IMG/VR virus record: IMGVR_UViG_3300030382_000963
Span: 1 to 20,189 of that record
Source: a virus
DNA length: 20,189 nucleotides
Direction: 5' to 3' (one strand)
Part shown: positions 7,299 through 16,637 of the stretch, one piece after another
Numbering within the stretch: the first letter of the stretch is position 1
Layout of the letters: the number at the start of each line of letters is the position of its first letter
Program-made: the position numbers and the translations under genes
The notes under the pieces: model-generated
The model's input: the letters and a program-made list of their open reading frames with translations, nothing else
Told to the model about the DNA's origin: nothing
Databases searched by the model: none

Positions 7299-7421
7299 TT
7301 TTTTTCTTTTCTTTTTTATATCTAGTAAATCCTCTAACTTTCTTTTTTAATACTAATACACTTTACACCTGTGAAAGTCCGTTAAATCGCTTTAAAACCA
7401 CGTTAAAACGAGTTTTAAGAA
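7299..7421 (-). promoter_or_regulatory. Intergenic region with phased repeats and a dyad
   Basis: This gap separates the tape measure gene from the zinc-ribbon gene. On the minus strand it holds GTTTTAA at 7409-7403 and 7398-7392 and the variant GATTTAA at 7388-7382, spaced 11 and 10 bases apart, with an inverted copy at 7412-7418 forming TTAAAACTCGTTTTAA. Further downstream is an imperfect dyad, CTTTCAC and GTGTAAAG, at 7361-7377. Helical spacing suggests an operator or activator site. No exact TAnnTTTG element is present, and no convincing gene. Confidence 0.4.
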
Positions 7422-10400
7422 TTAGAACGTTGCTCTACTTTCTAACACCGAAATTGTGTTTTGTGTGCCTGTAATATCTGACTCTGTTACTGTCACTCTT
7501 TGGTGTGAAAGTGCTTGTGCAATTCCTGTGATATCTTCTTCTGTTAACAAACTTCTTGTCTGTGCTTTTGCTAACGCTCCCATCACCAAACCACCGTCTG
7601 CAAAACGTTTTCCTCCACCTGCCACATTTATATCACTTAACTGATTTCTAAACATTGCTGTACTCCGTTTATTTATAACTGCCTCACCACCCTCTAATTC
7701 TGCAACTGCTCCCCCAACTTTAAATCTTACCCCACCTTGTGCGTGTGATTTCCCATTTACCATTCCACCATCAGCAAGTATTCCACCCCTCTCTCCTTTA
7801 AATTCTACTGCGTCAATAGCTTGAATCTGTTTACTTGTTCTGCTTAACTGTGCAATCATTAACCCTGATTTTATAATTGTGTCAATAATAGGGTTTCCTG
7901 TAATCTGTCCACTCCAAATTCTCATAATAGCCATTGCTCCTGCCATTTTTGCTTCTGCCTTTTGTAAGTCTTTATTTTTATTAAACTCTGTCTTTTTTAA
8001 TTCTGTTGTTTGGTCGTCATATTTTTTAGCAATATTTTTTTTAGCTGTTGCTTTTGCTTCTTCCGACATTTTTGAATTTTTAGTACTTTCCTCGTACCTT
8101 TGTAATTCTGCTTCTTTTTCTTTATTTAGGTTATGTATTTTATTATCCGATTCCACTTTGTCAAGACTTGCGTTACCGGACATCAGCCCACTGATTGCAC
8201 TTAACGCACTATCTAGCCCTGCAAACGCTGCTTTCACTCCCTCTCCATACATCATTTTTTCTAATGGAGATTTGCCATCATCATCTTCCGTTTGCTTTTG
8301 TAGGGCTGCTAATTCAGCTTTTAGATTTTTAATGTTTTGAAGTTGTGTTGCTCCTAAGGTTTTTTCTGATTCTGCTTGTAATAGTATCAGACTTATTTCT
8401 CTTTGTAATTGGGCAACTCTTTCTTTATTGTATTCATCGCTTACCTCTTGTTTCCCTTTTAATATTGCTAATATAGTTTTGCTTTTATTTATCTCTATTT
8501 GTAATGATTGTATGTTTTGCTTTGTAACATCTGCACTTTGTCCCTTTGCCTTTTTTTCTAAATCTCGTAACCGTGTAAGCTCTTTTGTTATTGTTATGAA
8601 ATTAGCACTATTGATAGTTTCTGTTTGTAATATTTTAGTTAACTCTTTTCTTTTTGTAGATATTTTTTCAAGGGTAGTATCTTCTAATTTTAAAGCATTT
8701 GCTAATCCCATAACTCCACCACCTTTGCTTGTGCTACCATCACCAATTACGTTATCTATAATATCTCCATATTTCGCTGCCCTTTCGTTAGCTTTCTTTT
8801 GTACTTCAATCTGTTTATTTTGAACATCTATTATTGCACTTTCAACACCTTTCTTTTTATTTTTGATGTCCGTTAATACTCCCTCTGATACTGCTAAGAT
8901 TGTGTTTTGAGCATTTTCTTTCTCTTTGTTTTTTACATTACCTTGGATTAAATTGCCCTCCGCATCCACCATCTGAATTGCATTCTCCTTATTTTTATTC
9001 AGTATCTCTTGTTCTTTATTATTATTTGCTATCTGATTATTGATTTCCTTTTGCATACCTAACTCATCCTCTTTCAGATTGTTTAGTTTATCTTCTAATG
9101 TTAATTCTTGCTCAATCATTGCTAGAATTTCTTTCTCAGCCATTTGTAAAACTAATCGTGCTTTAATTTTATCAATATGTAATGAAACGGCAGCAGCCAT
9201 ATCTTTTTGTAACTGAGAATAATCTGATGAAAACTGAACAGTTGTATTGTAGGTTTTATTAAATTCATCTAACGACTTTCTTCTATCGTCCTCTGACCTA
9301 CTTATTGCTAATATCCTTGCTGATAATATTCTTAAATCAGCTATTTCTTGTTTATGATTTTTGTTTAATTCTTCTTGTTCATCAGCAATTTTCTTTTTTG
9401 TTTCTATCTCTAATTTTTCTATATCAGTAAGCTCTTTCTTTTTTCCGGACAAAGTAGAAATGAGCATTATTAATGTTGTTACTGCTGAAATAGCTAACGC
9501 ATAAGGATTCATCTTTGCAACTTGATTAAAAATTCGTTGTTTAATAGTTAAATCAACCACGGAAGCTGCTAATAATTTATTCCTCGCCCAAGCCAACATA
9601 GTAACAACATTATATGCTGCCCAAGAAACCACGGCAATTTTAAGCAACCTTGCAATTCCGGATAAGTGAGTAATAAAATAACTCAACATATTTAATAGTT
9701 TTTCTATTATCGGTTTTGTCTGTTCCCCTAAAAGAATTTTCTGTTTTGTCCACTCTCCGTTTAATCTATTTTGTGCTTGTGTTAATGTGTCTTGTTGCAT
9801 TGTTACTGCATTTGCTAACGAACTATTCTCACCATAATCTAAATTAACAGATTGTAATATATTGTCATAATCTTCCAACTGTGCTGTTCCCATTGCACTC
9901 ACACCTGTTAACGCTCTTATGTTTGGAATTAACTCGGTTAACACATCTGCGTTCTCTGCTCCTGCTTCTGTAATTTTTGTAAGAATATTCATTAACCCTT
10001 GACTTCTTACTGCTGTTGTTCCATAACTAATTCCCAACTTATCAAAAGTTGCTTTCGCTTTCTCACTTGGTTTTTCTATTGCAGTAATTGTACTTTTTAG
10101 TGCTGTTGCTGCTAAGTCAGTTTTAATTCCCTGTTTTGTTAATTCTGCCATTGCTGCTAACAATTCTTGGTAACTCATTCCTGCTCTTTTTGCGTGTGGT
10201 GCAACATTACCAATTGAAACAGATAATTCTTCTACTGTTGTTTTACCAAACTTTTGTGCTGTAAAGAAAGCGTTTGCAATTTTGTTTGCTTCACTTGTTT
10301 CTAATTGGAACGCATTCATAATGGTTGTCATACCGTCAACTGCTGTGCTTAAATCAGTAACACCACCTAACGCCAAGTTACTTGCAACATTCATAAATTC

Positions 10401-11126
10401 TACACTTTCTGCTGCCGGTACACCTGCCGAAACACTATCAAATAACGCTTTGTTTACGTCCTCAATAGCAAACCCATATTCAGCAATAATATTTAACATT
10501 CCACTTTGCATTTCATCGTGGAATTGTGTAATGTCATCACTCGTCATTAATGTTAAAACGTTTGTAAAACTTTTTTCAAACTCACCAAAATCAGCAATCA
10601 ACATTGTAACAACTCTGCTCATAGCAGCAAACGCCATAACTGCTGCACCAATCGCCATTCCTACTGCTGCCATTTTTTCTTTCATTCCACCTAAGGCAGA
10701 ACCATAATTCCCTACATTTCGTTGATTATGTCCTAACGTTTTATCAAACTCTTTTAACTTATCGTTGTTCTTTTTGTACTCCTCTTTCATCTTTTTAATC
10801 TCCTCAGATGAACCTTTCATACCAACCTTTGATGCTTTTAAAGATGTTATAAGTGCTTTGTTTCTTTGAACCAAACTATTATAAGAACCATCTAATTTTT
10901 TAGTGGCTGTATTAACTGCTAAAACTGTTTTCTGTTCTTGGTTTCTTTCGCTTCTTAACCCTTTTAACTTAACACGTTTTTCTGCAATAGTTTTTGCATT
11001 TTTCTTATCTGTCTTGTCTAGTTTTTTTAACGCTGCTTCGGTTTTTTGAATTTCCTTTTCTAAATTAACTAGCTTTTCTGTTCCTAGAATTTTTAAATCT
11101 AATATCGTTTGTATTTTCCCTGCCAT
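7422..11126 (-). CDS. Tail tape measure protein (TP901 type)
   Basis: At 1234 residues this is the longest gene. It starts with a Lys/Glu-rich coiled coil (about 1-130), followed by a hydrophobic segment AVGMAIGAAVMAFAAM, then the conserved TP901-type core with EFEKSFTNVLTLM, NVASNLALGGVTDL, AFFTAQKFGKTTVEELS and AGMSYQELLAAMAELTKQGI. Two further hydrophobic segments lie in the middle (around LLKIAVVSWAAYNVVTMLAW and ALAISAVTTLIMLIS), then long coiled coils, and a Gly-rich C-terminus with GGILADGGMVNGKSHAQGGV and a later FADGGLV, as is usual for the family. By the rule of about 0.15 nm per residue the tail would be near 185 nm. It sets tail length and may pass into the host envelope. Confidence 0.93.
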   Translation of the reverse strand: MAGKIQTILDLKILGTEKLVNLEKEIQKTEAALKKLDKTDKKNAKTIAEKRVKLKGLRSERNQEQKTVLAVNTATKKLDGSYNSLVQRNKALITSLKASKVGMKGSSEEIKKMKEEYKKNNDKLKEFDKTLGHNQRNVGNYGSALGGMKEKMAAVGMAIGAAVMAFAAMSRVVTMLIADFGEFEKSFTNVLTLMTSDDITQFHDEMQSGMLNIIAEYGFAIEDVNKALFDSVSAGVPAAESVEFMNVASNLALGGVTDLSTAVDGMTTIMNAFQLETSEANKIANAFFTAQKFGKTTVEELSVSIGNVAPHAKRAGMSYQELLAAMAELTKQGIKTDLAATALKSTITAIEKPSEKAKATFDKLGISYGTTAVRSQGLMNILTKITEAGAENADVLTELIPNIRALTGVSAMGTAQLEDYDNILQSVNLDYGENSSLANAVTMQQDTLTQAQNRLNGEWTKQKILLGEQTKPIIEKLLNMLSYFITHLSGIARLLKIAVVSWAAYNVVTMLAWARNKLLAASVVDLTIKQRIFNQVAKMNPYALAISAVTTLIMLISTLSGKKKELTDIEKLEIETKKKIADEQEELNKNHKQEIADLRILSARILAISRSEDDRRKSLDEFNKTYNTTVQFSSDYSQLQKDMAAAVSLHIDKIKARLVLQMAEKEILAMIEQELTLEDKLNNLKEDELGMQKEINNQIANNNKEQEILNKNKENAIQMVDAEGNLIQGNVKNKEKENAQNTILAVSEGVLTDIKNKKKGVESAIIDVQNKQIEVQKKANERAAKYGDIIDNVIGDGSTSKGGGVMGLANALKLEDTTLEKISTKRKELTKILQTETINSANFITITKELTRLRDLEKKAKGQSADVTKQNIQSLQIEINKSKTILAILKGKQEVSDEYNKERVAQLQREISLILLQAESEKTLGATQLQNIKNLKAELAALQKQTEDDDGKSPLEKMMYGEGVKAAFAGLDSALSAISGLMSGNASLDKVESDNKIHNLNKEKEAELQRYEESTKNSKMSEEAKATAKKNIAKKYDDQTTELKKTEFNKNKDLQKAEAKMAGAMAIMRIWSGQITGNPIIDTIIKSGLMIAQLSRTSKQIQAIDAVEFKGERGGILADGGMVNGKSHAQGGVRFKVGGAVAELEGGEAVINKRSTAMFRNQLSDINVAGGGKRFADGGLVMGALAKAQTRSLLTEEDITGIAQALSHQRVTVTESDITGTQNTISVLESRATF

Positions 11127-11127
11127 T

Positions 11128-14100
11128 TTATCTTACTTTATTAATGTAGTCCGTATAATCATCTACGTTATTCGCTCCCTCGTTAACTCTCCTAACAGTT
11201 GTATATAAGTCCATATAAGCACCTGTATCGTCTGTTGTTACTAAATTAGTACTTTCACCACCTAACTCAATAGAACCGTCTGATTTAACCGTTAAAACGT
11301 TTCTTCTATTGTTTTCATCCCAACCACCACCAATAATTAAAAGAGCATCATTATCCTCTTGGTTGTATCTTCCTAACACAACTTGATTTTGTAACCTTGA
11401 AATTAAATTATTTCCTAAAACAATGTTACCGTTATTTCTTGGTGCTATATTGTTTGCTCTAATTACCATACTGCTACCCTGTGTTCTTCTTTCTACTGAA
11501 AGTTGGTTAGGATTTCTTAATGTTGCAACAGGGTACGGACTATCAATAGTAGCAGTAACATTACTGCTTCCTGCTGAAAAACTTGGTGGGCTTATTAATC
11601 TTTCCCCCTGTTGTCCTCTTGTATAATTTACGTTGCTATACGTTGCCAATGTTGGTTGACTTCTGTCTTTTATTTGATATTGTAATAACTCCACTTTTGT
11701 TAGTCCATCATCTTGTGGTTTGTAATCTATTATTTTATGTATTTTCCAATAAGAACTGTTTGCTCCACCGTCCTCTGTAATATAAACCATTCGTCTTAAA
11801 TCTAACTGTGCTATGTCAGTTGGTGTCAAATGAAAGTAAGCAATTTTCATACGTGGTAAAGCAATTAAATCTTGGAATAAAGTATCAAAATATGTTGTAA
11901 ACAATCCCTCGTAAAATAACCCACCAACAGTTATATCGTGGTATGCTAAATTTGCGTGTTTTTGTCCACTTTTTACAACACCGTCTGTCATATAAGATAC
12001 TGCTCTTGGATATGTGCTTGTCGTACTATTAGCCCAAGAACCCCAAACGTTTTGTGTTCCTGTGCTTTGCATTCCCTCATAACTTAGTATTCTAATTCCA
12101 TAACCTGCTGCTCTTTCTGGTTTGTCGTAATTACCAATATCGTCTAACCATTCTTGTACAATTAATGGAATCCACGGTGGATTAGCATCAATCAATTCTA
12201 CCAACTGATTATCTTTTATCATAATAGTTGGAACAAATAAAGTTGTTCCATACTCTTTTGTTTGGTTTAAATATTGTGCTCCTAAGTCTACAAACTGTGA
12301 ATGATATGGATATTCAAGCGAAGCGTTTAACGTTTCTTGGTAACCGTCTTTGCTTGGTGGTTGGTATCTGTAAAGTGCGTTTCTTCCAATTAAATCTGTA
12401 ATAAATTGTGTTGTGTGTGGTGTAAATAAATCCATTTTTTTTCTCCAATCAACTGCCTCTGCTTTTGATGTATAGAAATTTTCATACGGTTCTACATAAA
12501 CTTTTTTTGTCATTTCGTCTGTAAACCAATATAAATTAAACAACCCTGTTAAACCACCAATAAAATCTTTTTGTGTTATATCACAAGGCAAAAAATCACC
12601 CCACGCTACTGAATCACCATATAAAATACCGTTTCCTGTTGTAACTTTAAACTTTGTTTCTCTTGCTTTTGTTCCTGTCATATCTGTTGTTTCCCACGCT
12701 GCATCCCACTTTGTAAAATCTCTATCTGCCACAAACGCATAACTATAAAAATCACTATTGTTTTGTCTTATATTAAATGCTTGTACTACAATGTGTGCTC
12801 CGGCAGGAATTGTTCCTGTCCACGTTAAATCAACTTCTTTATAATGAAACGTTCTGTGGGTTTGACTACTTGGAGTGCTTACTGTGCTTGTTGCTAAAAC
12901 AGTTTCTGTTCCTGCGTTTGTTGCTGCTGTTACTCCTGTCCAAGTGTTGTCAGTATAGTTCCACCCACTAGCACTTTCAATCATTACTAAATTTGTTTTT
13001 ACTTTTGCTCTACCGTCACTTACTGCTGCTTCCCATTTATATAAAAGATATGACATTTCAACCGTTATTGTATAATCTGCTGTTGCAGGACATACCCACC
13101 TGTGCCACGTCATAGGATAAGTACAATAACAGTGAGTAACTATTCTTTCCTTTTCCCCTGTTGATATTGCATTATTTTGACTAAAACCATTTATTCCATA
13201 TTCATCTGCAGCACACCATTGAGAAGTGTATAAATCTTGGGTATTATAAACGTCAACAATTTCTTCATTAAACATTCCGTATCTGTGTCCCATATATTCA
13301 TCAGCTATTGGTGGTGAATAACTCCAAGACACTTGATTTAAGGGCTTACAATGATTGACAGTTGCTCGTGGTTTATTTGGGTCATAACAGGGGTCAGGAT
13401 AAGTTTCTTCGCAATCAACCCACTTCCAATTAGGAGACATATATCCGCCACAATTATGTAATGATGTTGCTTGGCTATTCCCACGTCCGTTGTCGTGGTA
13501 AAAATTTGCTTCTGCAACAACAACTGTTGTGCTTGGTTGTCCACCCCCCAATGTTTGTATGTTACCGTGATTAAAACGTGTTGGGTCGGTTGGCATAATA
13601 AGTTTCTTAAAAAACTTATCTTCCATAAATTTACTCACCACCTCATAACCTGCGTCTTTAAAAAAAGCGTACACTAATTTCTTAATAAAGAATGATGGAG
13701 TTTGTTCCATTAAGTGCATTTTTTTCCACGTTGGAATAGAATGGTTGTATCCGTATTCTCCCCAACAAATATGTGGAAGACAAACAGTATAGGTTGGAAT
13801 TGTGGTTGGGTGATTTACGTCATCAACGGTTACGTTGTTGTTATACCAAGCCCACATTCCATTGTCCCAATTATGCACACTATGATAATCAGGGTCTAGT
13901 AATTCGCACATCATTTTTCCATCCATAATAGCTGTCCAATTATTACTATCTCCTAAAATTGTTATTGTGTAACCAACTTCTTTCTGTCCTTTTTGATAAC
14001 CCTTTATTGTGAACGTTCCTGTTAACACAACAAAACCGTTTATTCGTACTCTACATTTTATGCTATTATCAACAAACTGTGTAATATCCTTTAAATTGTC

Positions 14101-14331
14101 TTTTAAAGCGTGTTTAAGCAACTTATTATTATGTTTGGTAGCAGGTATATCAAACGTCTTTGTGTACGACCCTTTGCTGTCGTTTAACGTTTCTATGTTT
14201 TTAACTCCGTATTGTATAGATAATGGAAAATTTTCACTTTCATAAATATCTAAAACTCCTGTATCATTTGCAGAATCAATCCCACTACCACCACCATACA
14301 GTATTTCTAATTTAACTTCTTTGTAAGCCAT
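11128..14331 (-). CDS. Tail-tip / baseplate protein
   Basis: A 1067-residue protein with an N-terminal region like Bacteroidetes phage minor structural proteins: SKGSYTKTFDIPATKHNN (52-69), then RVRINGFVVLTGTFTIKG and YTITILGDSNNW, and later CDITQKDFIGGLTGLFNLYW followed by YVEPYENFY. These suit a hub or baseplate protein next to the tape measure. Residues 184-414 are unusually rich in Cys (184, 189, 294, 307, 315, 328, 373, 401, 403, 414) and Trp. The C-terminus has RLQNQVVLGRYNQEDNDALL and NVLTVKSDGSIELGG, the form of trimeric adhesin-like head repeats, so the tip may contact the host. It overlaps the upstream stop as TAATG and ends one base before the tape measure start. Confidence 0.75.
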   Translation of the reverse strand: MAYKEVKLEILYGGGSGIDSANDTGVLDIYESENFPLSIQYGVKNIETLNDSKGSYTKTFDIPATKHNNKLLKHALKDNLKDITQFVDNSIKCRVRINGFVVLTGTFTIKGYQKGQKEVGYTITILGDSNNWTAIMDGKMMCELLDPDYHSVHNWDNGMWAWYNNNVTVDDVNHPTTIPTYTVCLPHICWGEYGYNHSIPTWKKMHLMEQTPSFFIKKLVYAFFKDAGYEVVSKFMEDKFFKKLIMPTDPTRFNHGNIQTLGGGQPSTTVVVAEANFYHDNGRGNSQATSLHNCGGYMSPNWKWVDCEETYPDPCYDPNKPRATVNHCKPLNQVSWSYSPPIADEYMGHRYGMFNEEIVDVYNTQDLYTSQWCAADEYGINGFSQNNAISTGEKERIVTHCYCTYPMTWHRWVCPATADYTITVEMSYLLYKWEAAVSDGRAKVKTNLVMIESASGWNYTDNTWTGVTAATNAGTETVLATSTVSTPSSQTHRTFHYKEVDLTWTGTIPAGAHIVVQAFNIRQNNSDFYSYAFVADRDFTKWDAAWETTDMTGTKARETKFKVTTGNGILYGDSVAWGDFLPCDITQKDFIGGLTGLFNLYWFTDEMTKKVYVEPYENFYTSKAEAVDWRKKMDLFTPHTTQFITDLIGRNALYRYQPPSKDGYQETLNASLEYPYHSQFVDLGAQYLNQTKEYGTTLFVPTIMIKDNQLVELIDANPPWIPLIVQEWLDDIGNYDKPERAAGYGIRILSYEGMQSTGTQNVWGSWANSTTSTYPRAVSYMTDGVVKSGQKHANLAYHDITVGGLFYEGLFTTYFDTLFQDLIALPRMKIAYFHLTPTDIAQLDLRRMVYITEDGGANSSYWKIHKIIDYKPQDDGLTKVELLQYQIKDRSQPTLATYSNVNYTRGQQGERLISPPSFSAGSSNVTATIDSPYPVATLRNPNQLSVERRTQGSSMVIRANNIAPRNNGNIVLGNNLISRLQNQVVLGRYNQEDNDALLIIGGGWDENNRRNVLTVKSDGSIELGGESTNLVTTDDTGAYMDLYTTVRRVNEGANNVDDYTDYINKVR

Positions 14332-15674
14332 TAAATTCTATTTGTTGTTTTTGGGTTTGCGTATTCTAGTTCTAATTCTATTTTGCTAAGTGAACTCCCT
14401 CGTTTTTTTTCTTGGAAACTTGGCGACCTAACAATAACAGGAGTTAATTTCCAAAAGAAAGCAGAAAGATTACTGCCTTTATCTTGGACAAACACTTCTG
14501 TTGAATTTATGATATTGCTTAACCATTCTAGCGTTTCTTTGGTTTCCCAACCGGAATAAATTTTCATTCTTTTATTGCTATCTACATTTACTTTGTGTGT
14601 TCCACTACTTTGTTGATTAAACGTGTTGTTGTTGTACCAAGAATAACCACTCGTTGTTGTGTCTTCGTTACGGTGTCGCCTGTGTCCTAATGGAGATTGA
14701 AAACGTTTGTACTTGGAAAGAATTTTTATTGAGTGTGTTCCTTTAAACGTATAGCAATCAACACCGTTTCTATTATTTCTCCACCACAACCTAACGTGTT
14801 CCTCACTACACCCACACGTTGTAAAAACAGAAGTATAAGTTTCACTCACATCAGCCCAAGGATATGTTCTAACCATTCTATATTCAAATTTTGCCCAACC
14901 ATTTGTTGCAGACCAAAATGAATTTAATATACCTAAGTCGTCAAGTAAACTTTTTATCTGTGGTGCACCTATTCCAAACTGATTAACTCCATAAAACTCT
15001 GTTGGGTAACTAACAGGAACGTCAGTGTGTACCGTTCCGTCTTCTCTATAAATATTTAGATATAATTGTAACTCTCTAATATCTGCTCCAAACGAAATAA
15101 TTTTATCGTCTTCTATACATTCCTGCGTTACTAATGGTTGGTCTGTCATAAACTTACAGGTATCTCTTCCATTCCAACTTCCTAATATGTGCCACGTTTT
15201 ATAAAATTCGTGCTGTGGTAAAAGCCACGTATCCTCGTGGTCAACCCCACCGTCTATTGCATAAAATTCAGAAAATCTTTGCCAATTATTTATGTTTTGG
15301 TTATACGATAATTCCCCTTGTGAATTTATAGTTTCCTCTGTCATAACTAACCTACATTTTATTCTATGATTTTTACCATACGACCAATTATTTCCTGTTA
15401 TCCCTGCTGAATTTAACACGTACATATCTTGTGCTATTTCCCACCTTACAAAATCTGTACATAATTGGCTAACGTCAATCAACCAAAAATTCATATCCCA
15501 TTCTATCGGTTGTTTAAGGTGGTTTGTTACTATCCCCCACGTTAACGTTATTGGGTCTTGTATTTCTAAAACGTAAACTATATTTATTGTGTTATTATTA
15601 TTGCTTTGATACATAAACGGAAACGGTCTACTTGTATCATACCACGCTGTATAATTATTAATTGCATTTATCAT
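14331..15674 (-). CDS. Minor tail structural protein
   Basis: A 447-residue protein rich in Trp, Tyr and Asn, encoded between the gp10-like gene and the tail-tip gene. Toward the C-terminus it has RLWWRNNRNGVDCYTFKG and later ETKETLEWLSNIINSTEVF and FFWKLTPVIV. A similar order (LxWLNxxGGxDxFxF, then a GWETKE..L..L..S.EV segment) is familiar from tail or baseplate proteins of Bacteroidetes phages, which I recall only as a pattern. The stop shares a base with the next ATG (TAATG). A distal-tail or neck role is inferred from position. No enzyme motif is seen. Confidence 0.6.
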   Translation of the reverse strand: MINAINNYTAWYDTSRPFPFMYQSNNNNTINIVYVLEIQDPITLTWGIVTNHLKQPIEWDMNFWLIDVSQLCTDFVRWEIAQDMYVLNSAGITGNNWSYGKNHRIKCRLVMTEETINSQGELSYNQNINNWQRFSEFYAIDGGVDHEDTWLLPQHEFYKTWHILGSWNGRDTCKFMTDQPLVTQECIEDDKIISFGADIRELQLYLNIYREDGTVHTDVPVSYPTEFYGVNQFGIGAPQIKSLLDDLGILNSFWSATNGWAKFEYRMVRTYPWADVSETYTSVFTTCGCSEEHVRLWWRNNRNGVDCYTFKGTHSIKILSKYKRFQSPLGHRRHRNEDTTTSGYSWYNNNTFNQQSSGTHKVNVDSNKRMKIYSGWETKETLEWLSNIINSTEVFVQDKGSNLSAFFWKLTPVIVRSPSFQEKKRGSSLSKIELELEYANPKTTNRI

Positions 15675-15675
15675 C

Positions 15676-16161
15676 TTACCTACTTAATTTATTTATTATT
15701 TGGCTAAATTCTTTTCCCATTTGAAAGTCAACAATGGTTTGTATTTTTGCCCTGCTTTTGTGTATTGCCTTGTCTACAAAATTCATACGTTTGAAATCTC
15801 TTTTTCCTTTCCTTTGTGGCATTCCTTTTTTAGCGTGTACTGTTGCTATCGCAAACGCTATTCCACGTATCATTTCATCCCCACTTCCAATTCCTTTTCT
15901 TATTAACCATTTCATTAAACCCTCTATTCTTGGTCTTGCATAAGGGTTTTTTATATGTCCTGCTGAAACACCGTAATTTATAAACCTCCAATAATGGTTT
16001 CCCTGTATTCTAATTGTGGGTTGAAACCCTGTAAATTCTTTTTGTCTTAAACTTGAAATTAAACTTCCACTTCTTTTTGTTTGTCCTTGTCTTAACAATT
16101 CTTTTCCAAGTGCAATTCTATATTGTAACCCAATTCTTTTCAATGACATTAAACTAATCAT
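15676..16161 (-). CDS. HK97 gp10-like tail completion protein
   Basis: A 161-residue, strongly basic protein. The segment NHYWRFINYGVSAGHIKN (55-72), followed by RPRIEGLMKWLIRKGI (76-91) and a helix IAFAIATVHAKKGMPQR, has the outline of the HK97 gp10-like family (YWxFxxxGxxxG...P...I..Wi..KGI...laf.i...I...G). These proteins act at the head-tail joint or in tail completion. The ATG overlaps the upstream TGA as ATGA, so translation is probably coupled to the tail-terminator-like gene. Arg/Lys clusters (QRKGKRDFKR) may contact DNA or an acidic partner. Confidence 0.65.
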   Translation of the reverse strand: MISLMSLKRIGLQYRIALGKELLRQGQTKRSGSLISSLRQKEFTGFQPTIRIQGNHYWRFINYGVSAGHIKNPYARPRIEGLMKWLIRKGIGSGDEMIRGIAFAIATVHAKKGMPQRKGKRDFKRMNFVDKAIHKSRAKIQTIVDFQMGKEFSQIINKLSR

Positions 16162-16625
16162 TGCTCATACGTTAAACAATGAGTAAATTTATTAATTTGA
16201 ACTGTACATATAATACCAACTAATGCGTCATTGTATTCCTCATTGATACGTTCTACCGTCCAAGACCCTGTTAATATATACCTATGCTCAAACCCAAAAG
16301 AAAGTGCCTGCATAGTTTCTTTAAATTGGTTTAATAGCTTGTCGTATGTTTCTTCTAACATTTGTAATTGTGACCCTACTCCTGCTGCTAAATCTGTTCT
16401 AACATCTACAATTTGGTAACAATGAAATACACACGTCATTGTTTCATCATTTTTATAAGGACTAATAAAAGCACTTGTTGGTGGTAATAATAATATAAGT
16501 GGATAATTAGTATTGTGACTTGCGTTTACCATTCCTAAATTGCCAAACATATATGTATTAAACCAACCAACTCTCGCTGTGTCAACATCTGCACTTAAAT
16601 TTCTTAAATCTCTTAGTAAAGCCAT
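16158..16625 (-). CDS. Tail-terminator-like protein
   Basis: A 155-residue protein with a strand YPLILLLPPTSAF (41-53), a strand CVFHCYQIVDV, a helix QMLEETYDKLLNQFKETMQAL (quoted 20 at most: QLQMLEETYDKLLNQF) and a final strand LVGIICTVQI with a closing THCLTY. The order strand, strand, helix, strand and the Cys-containing end resemble proteins that end the tail tube, located next to gp10-like genes in many siphoviruses. The family is inferred from outline and neighbours. The start is preceded by AAAAATAAAAACAA without a Shine-Dalgarno sequence. Confidence 0.5.
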   Translation of the reverse strand: MALLRDLRNLSADVDTARVGWFNTYMFGNLGMVNASHNTNYPLILLLPPTSAFISPYKNDETMTCVFHCYQIVDVRTDLAAGVGSQLQMLEETYDKLLNQFKETMQALSFGFEHRYILTGSWTVERINEEYNDALVGIICTVQINKFTHCLTYEQ

Positions 16626-16637
16626 TTGTTTTTATTT

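Noticed and set aside
7403-7418. TTAAAACTCGTTTTAA as a terminator for the tape measure gene
   Set aside because: The stem is almost all A-T with a very short loop and no T run follows on the minus strand; it fits better as part of the repeat set.
13338-13544. Minus-strand open frame of 68 codons inside the tail-tip gene
   Set aside because: It is fully inside the 1067-residue gene in another frame, with no start context or motif of its own.
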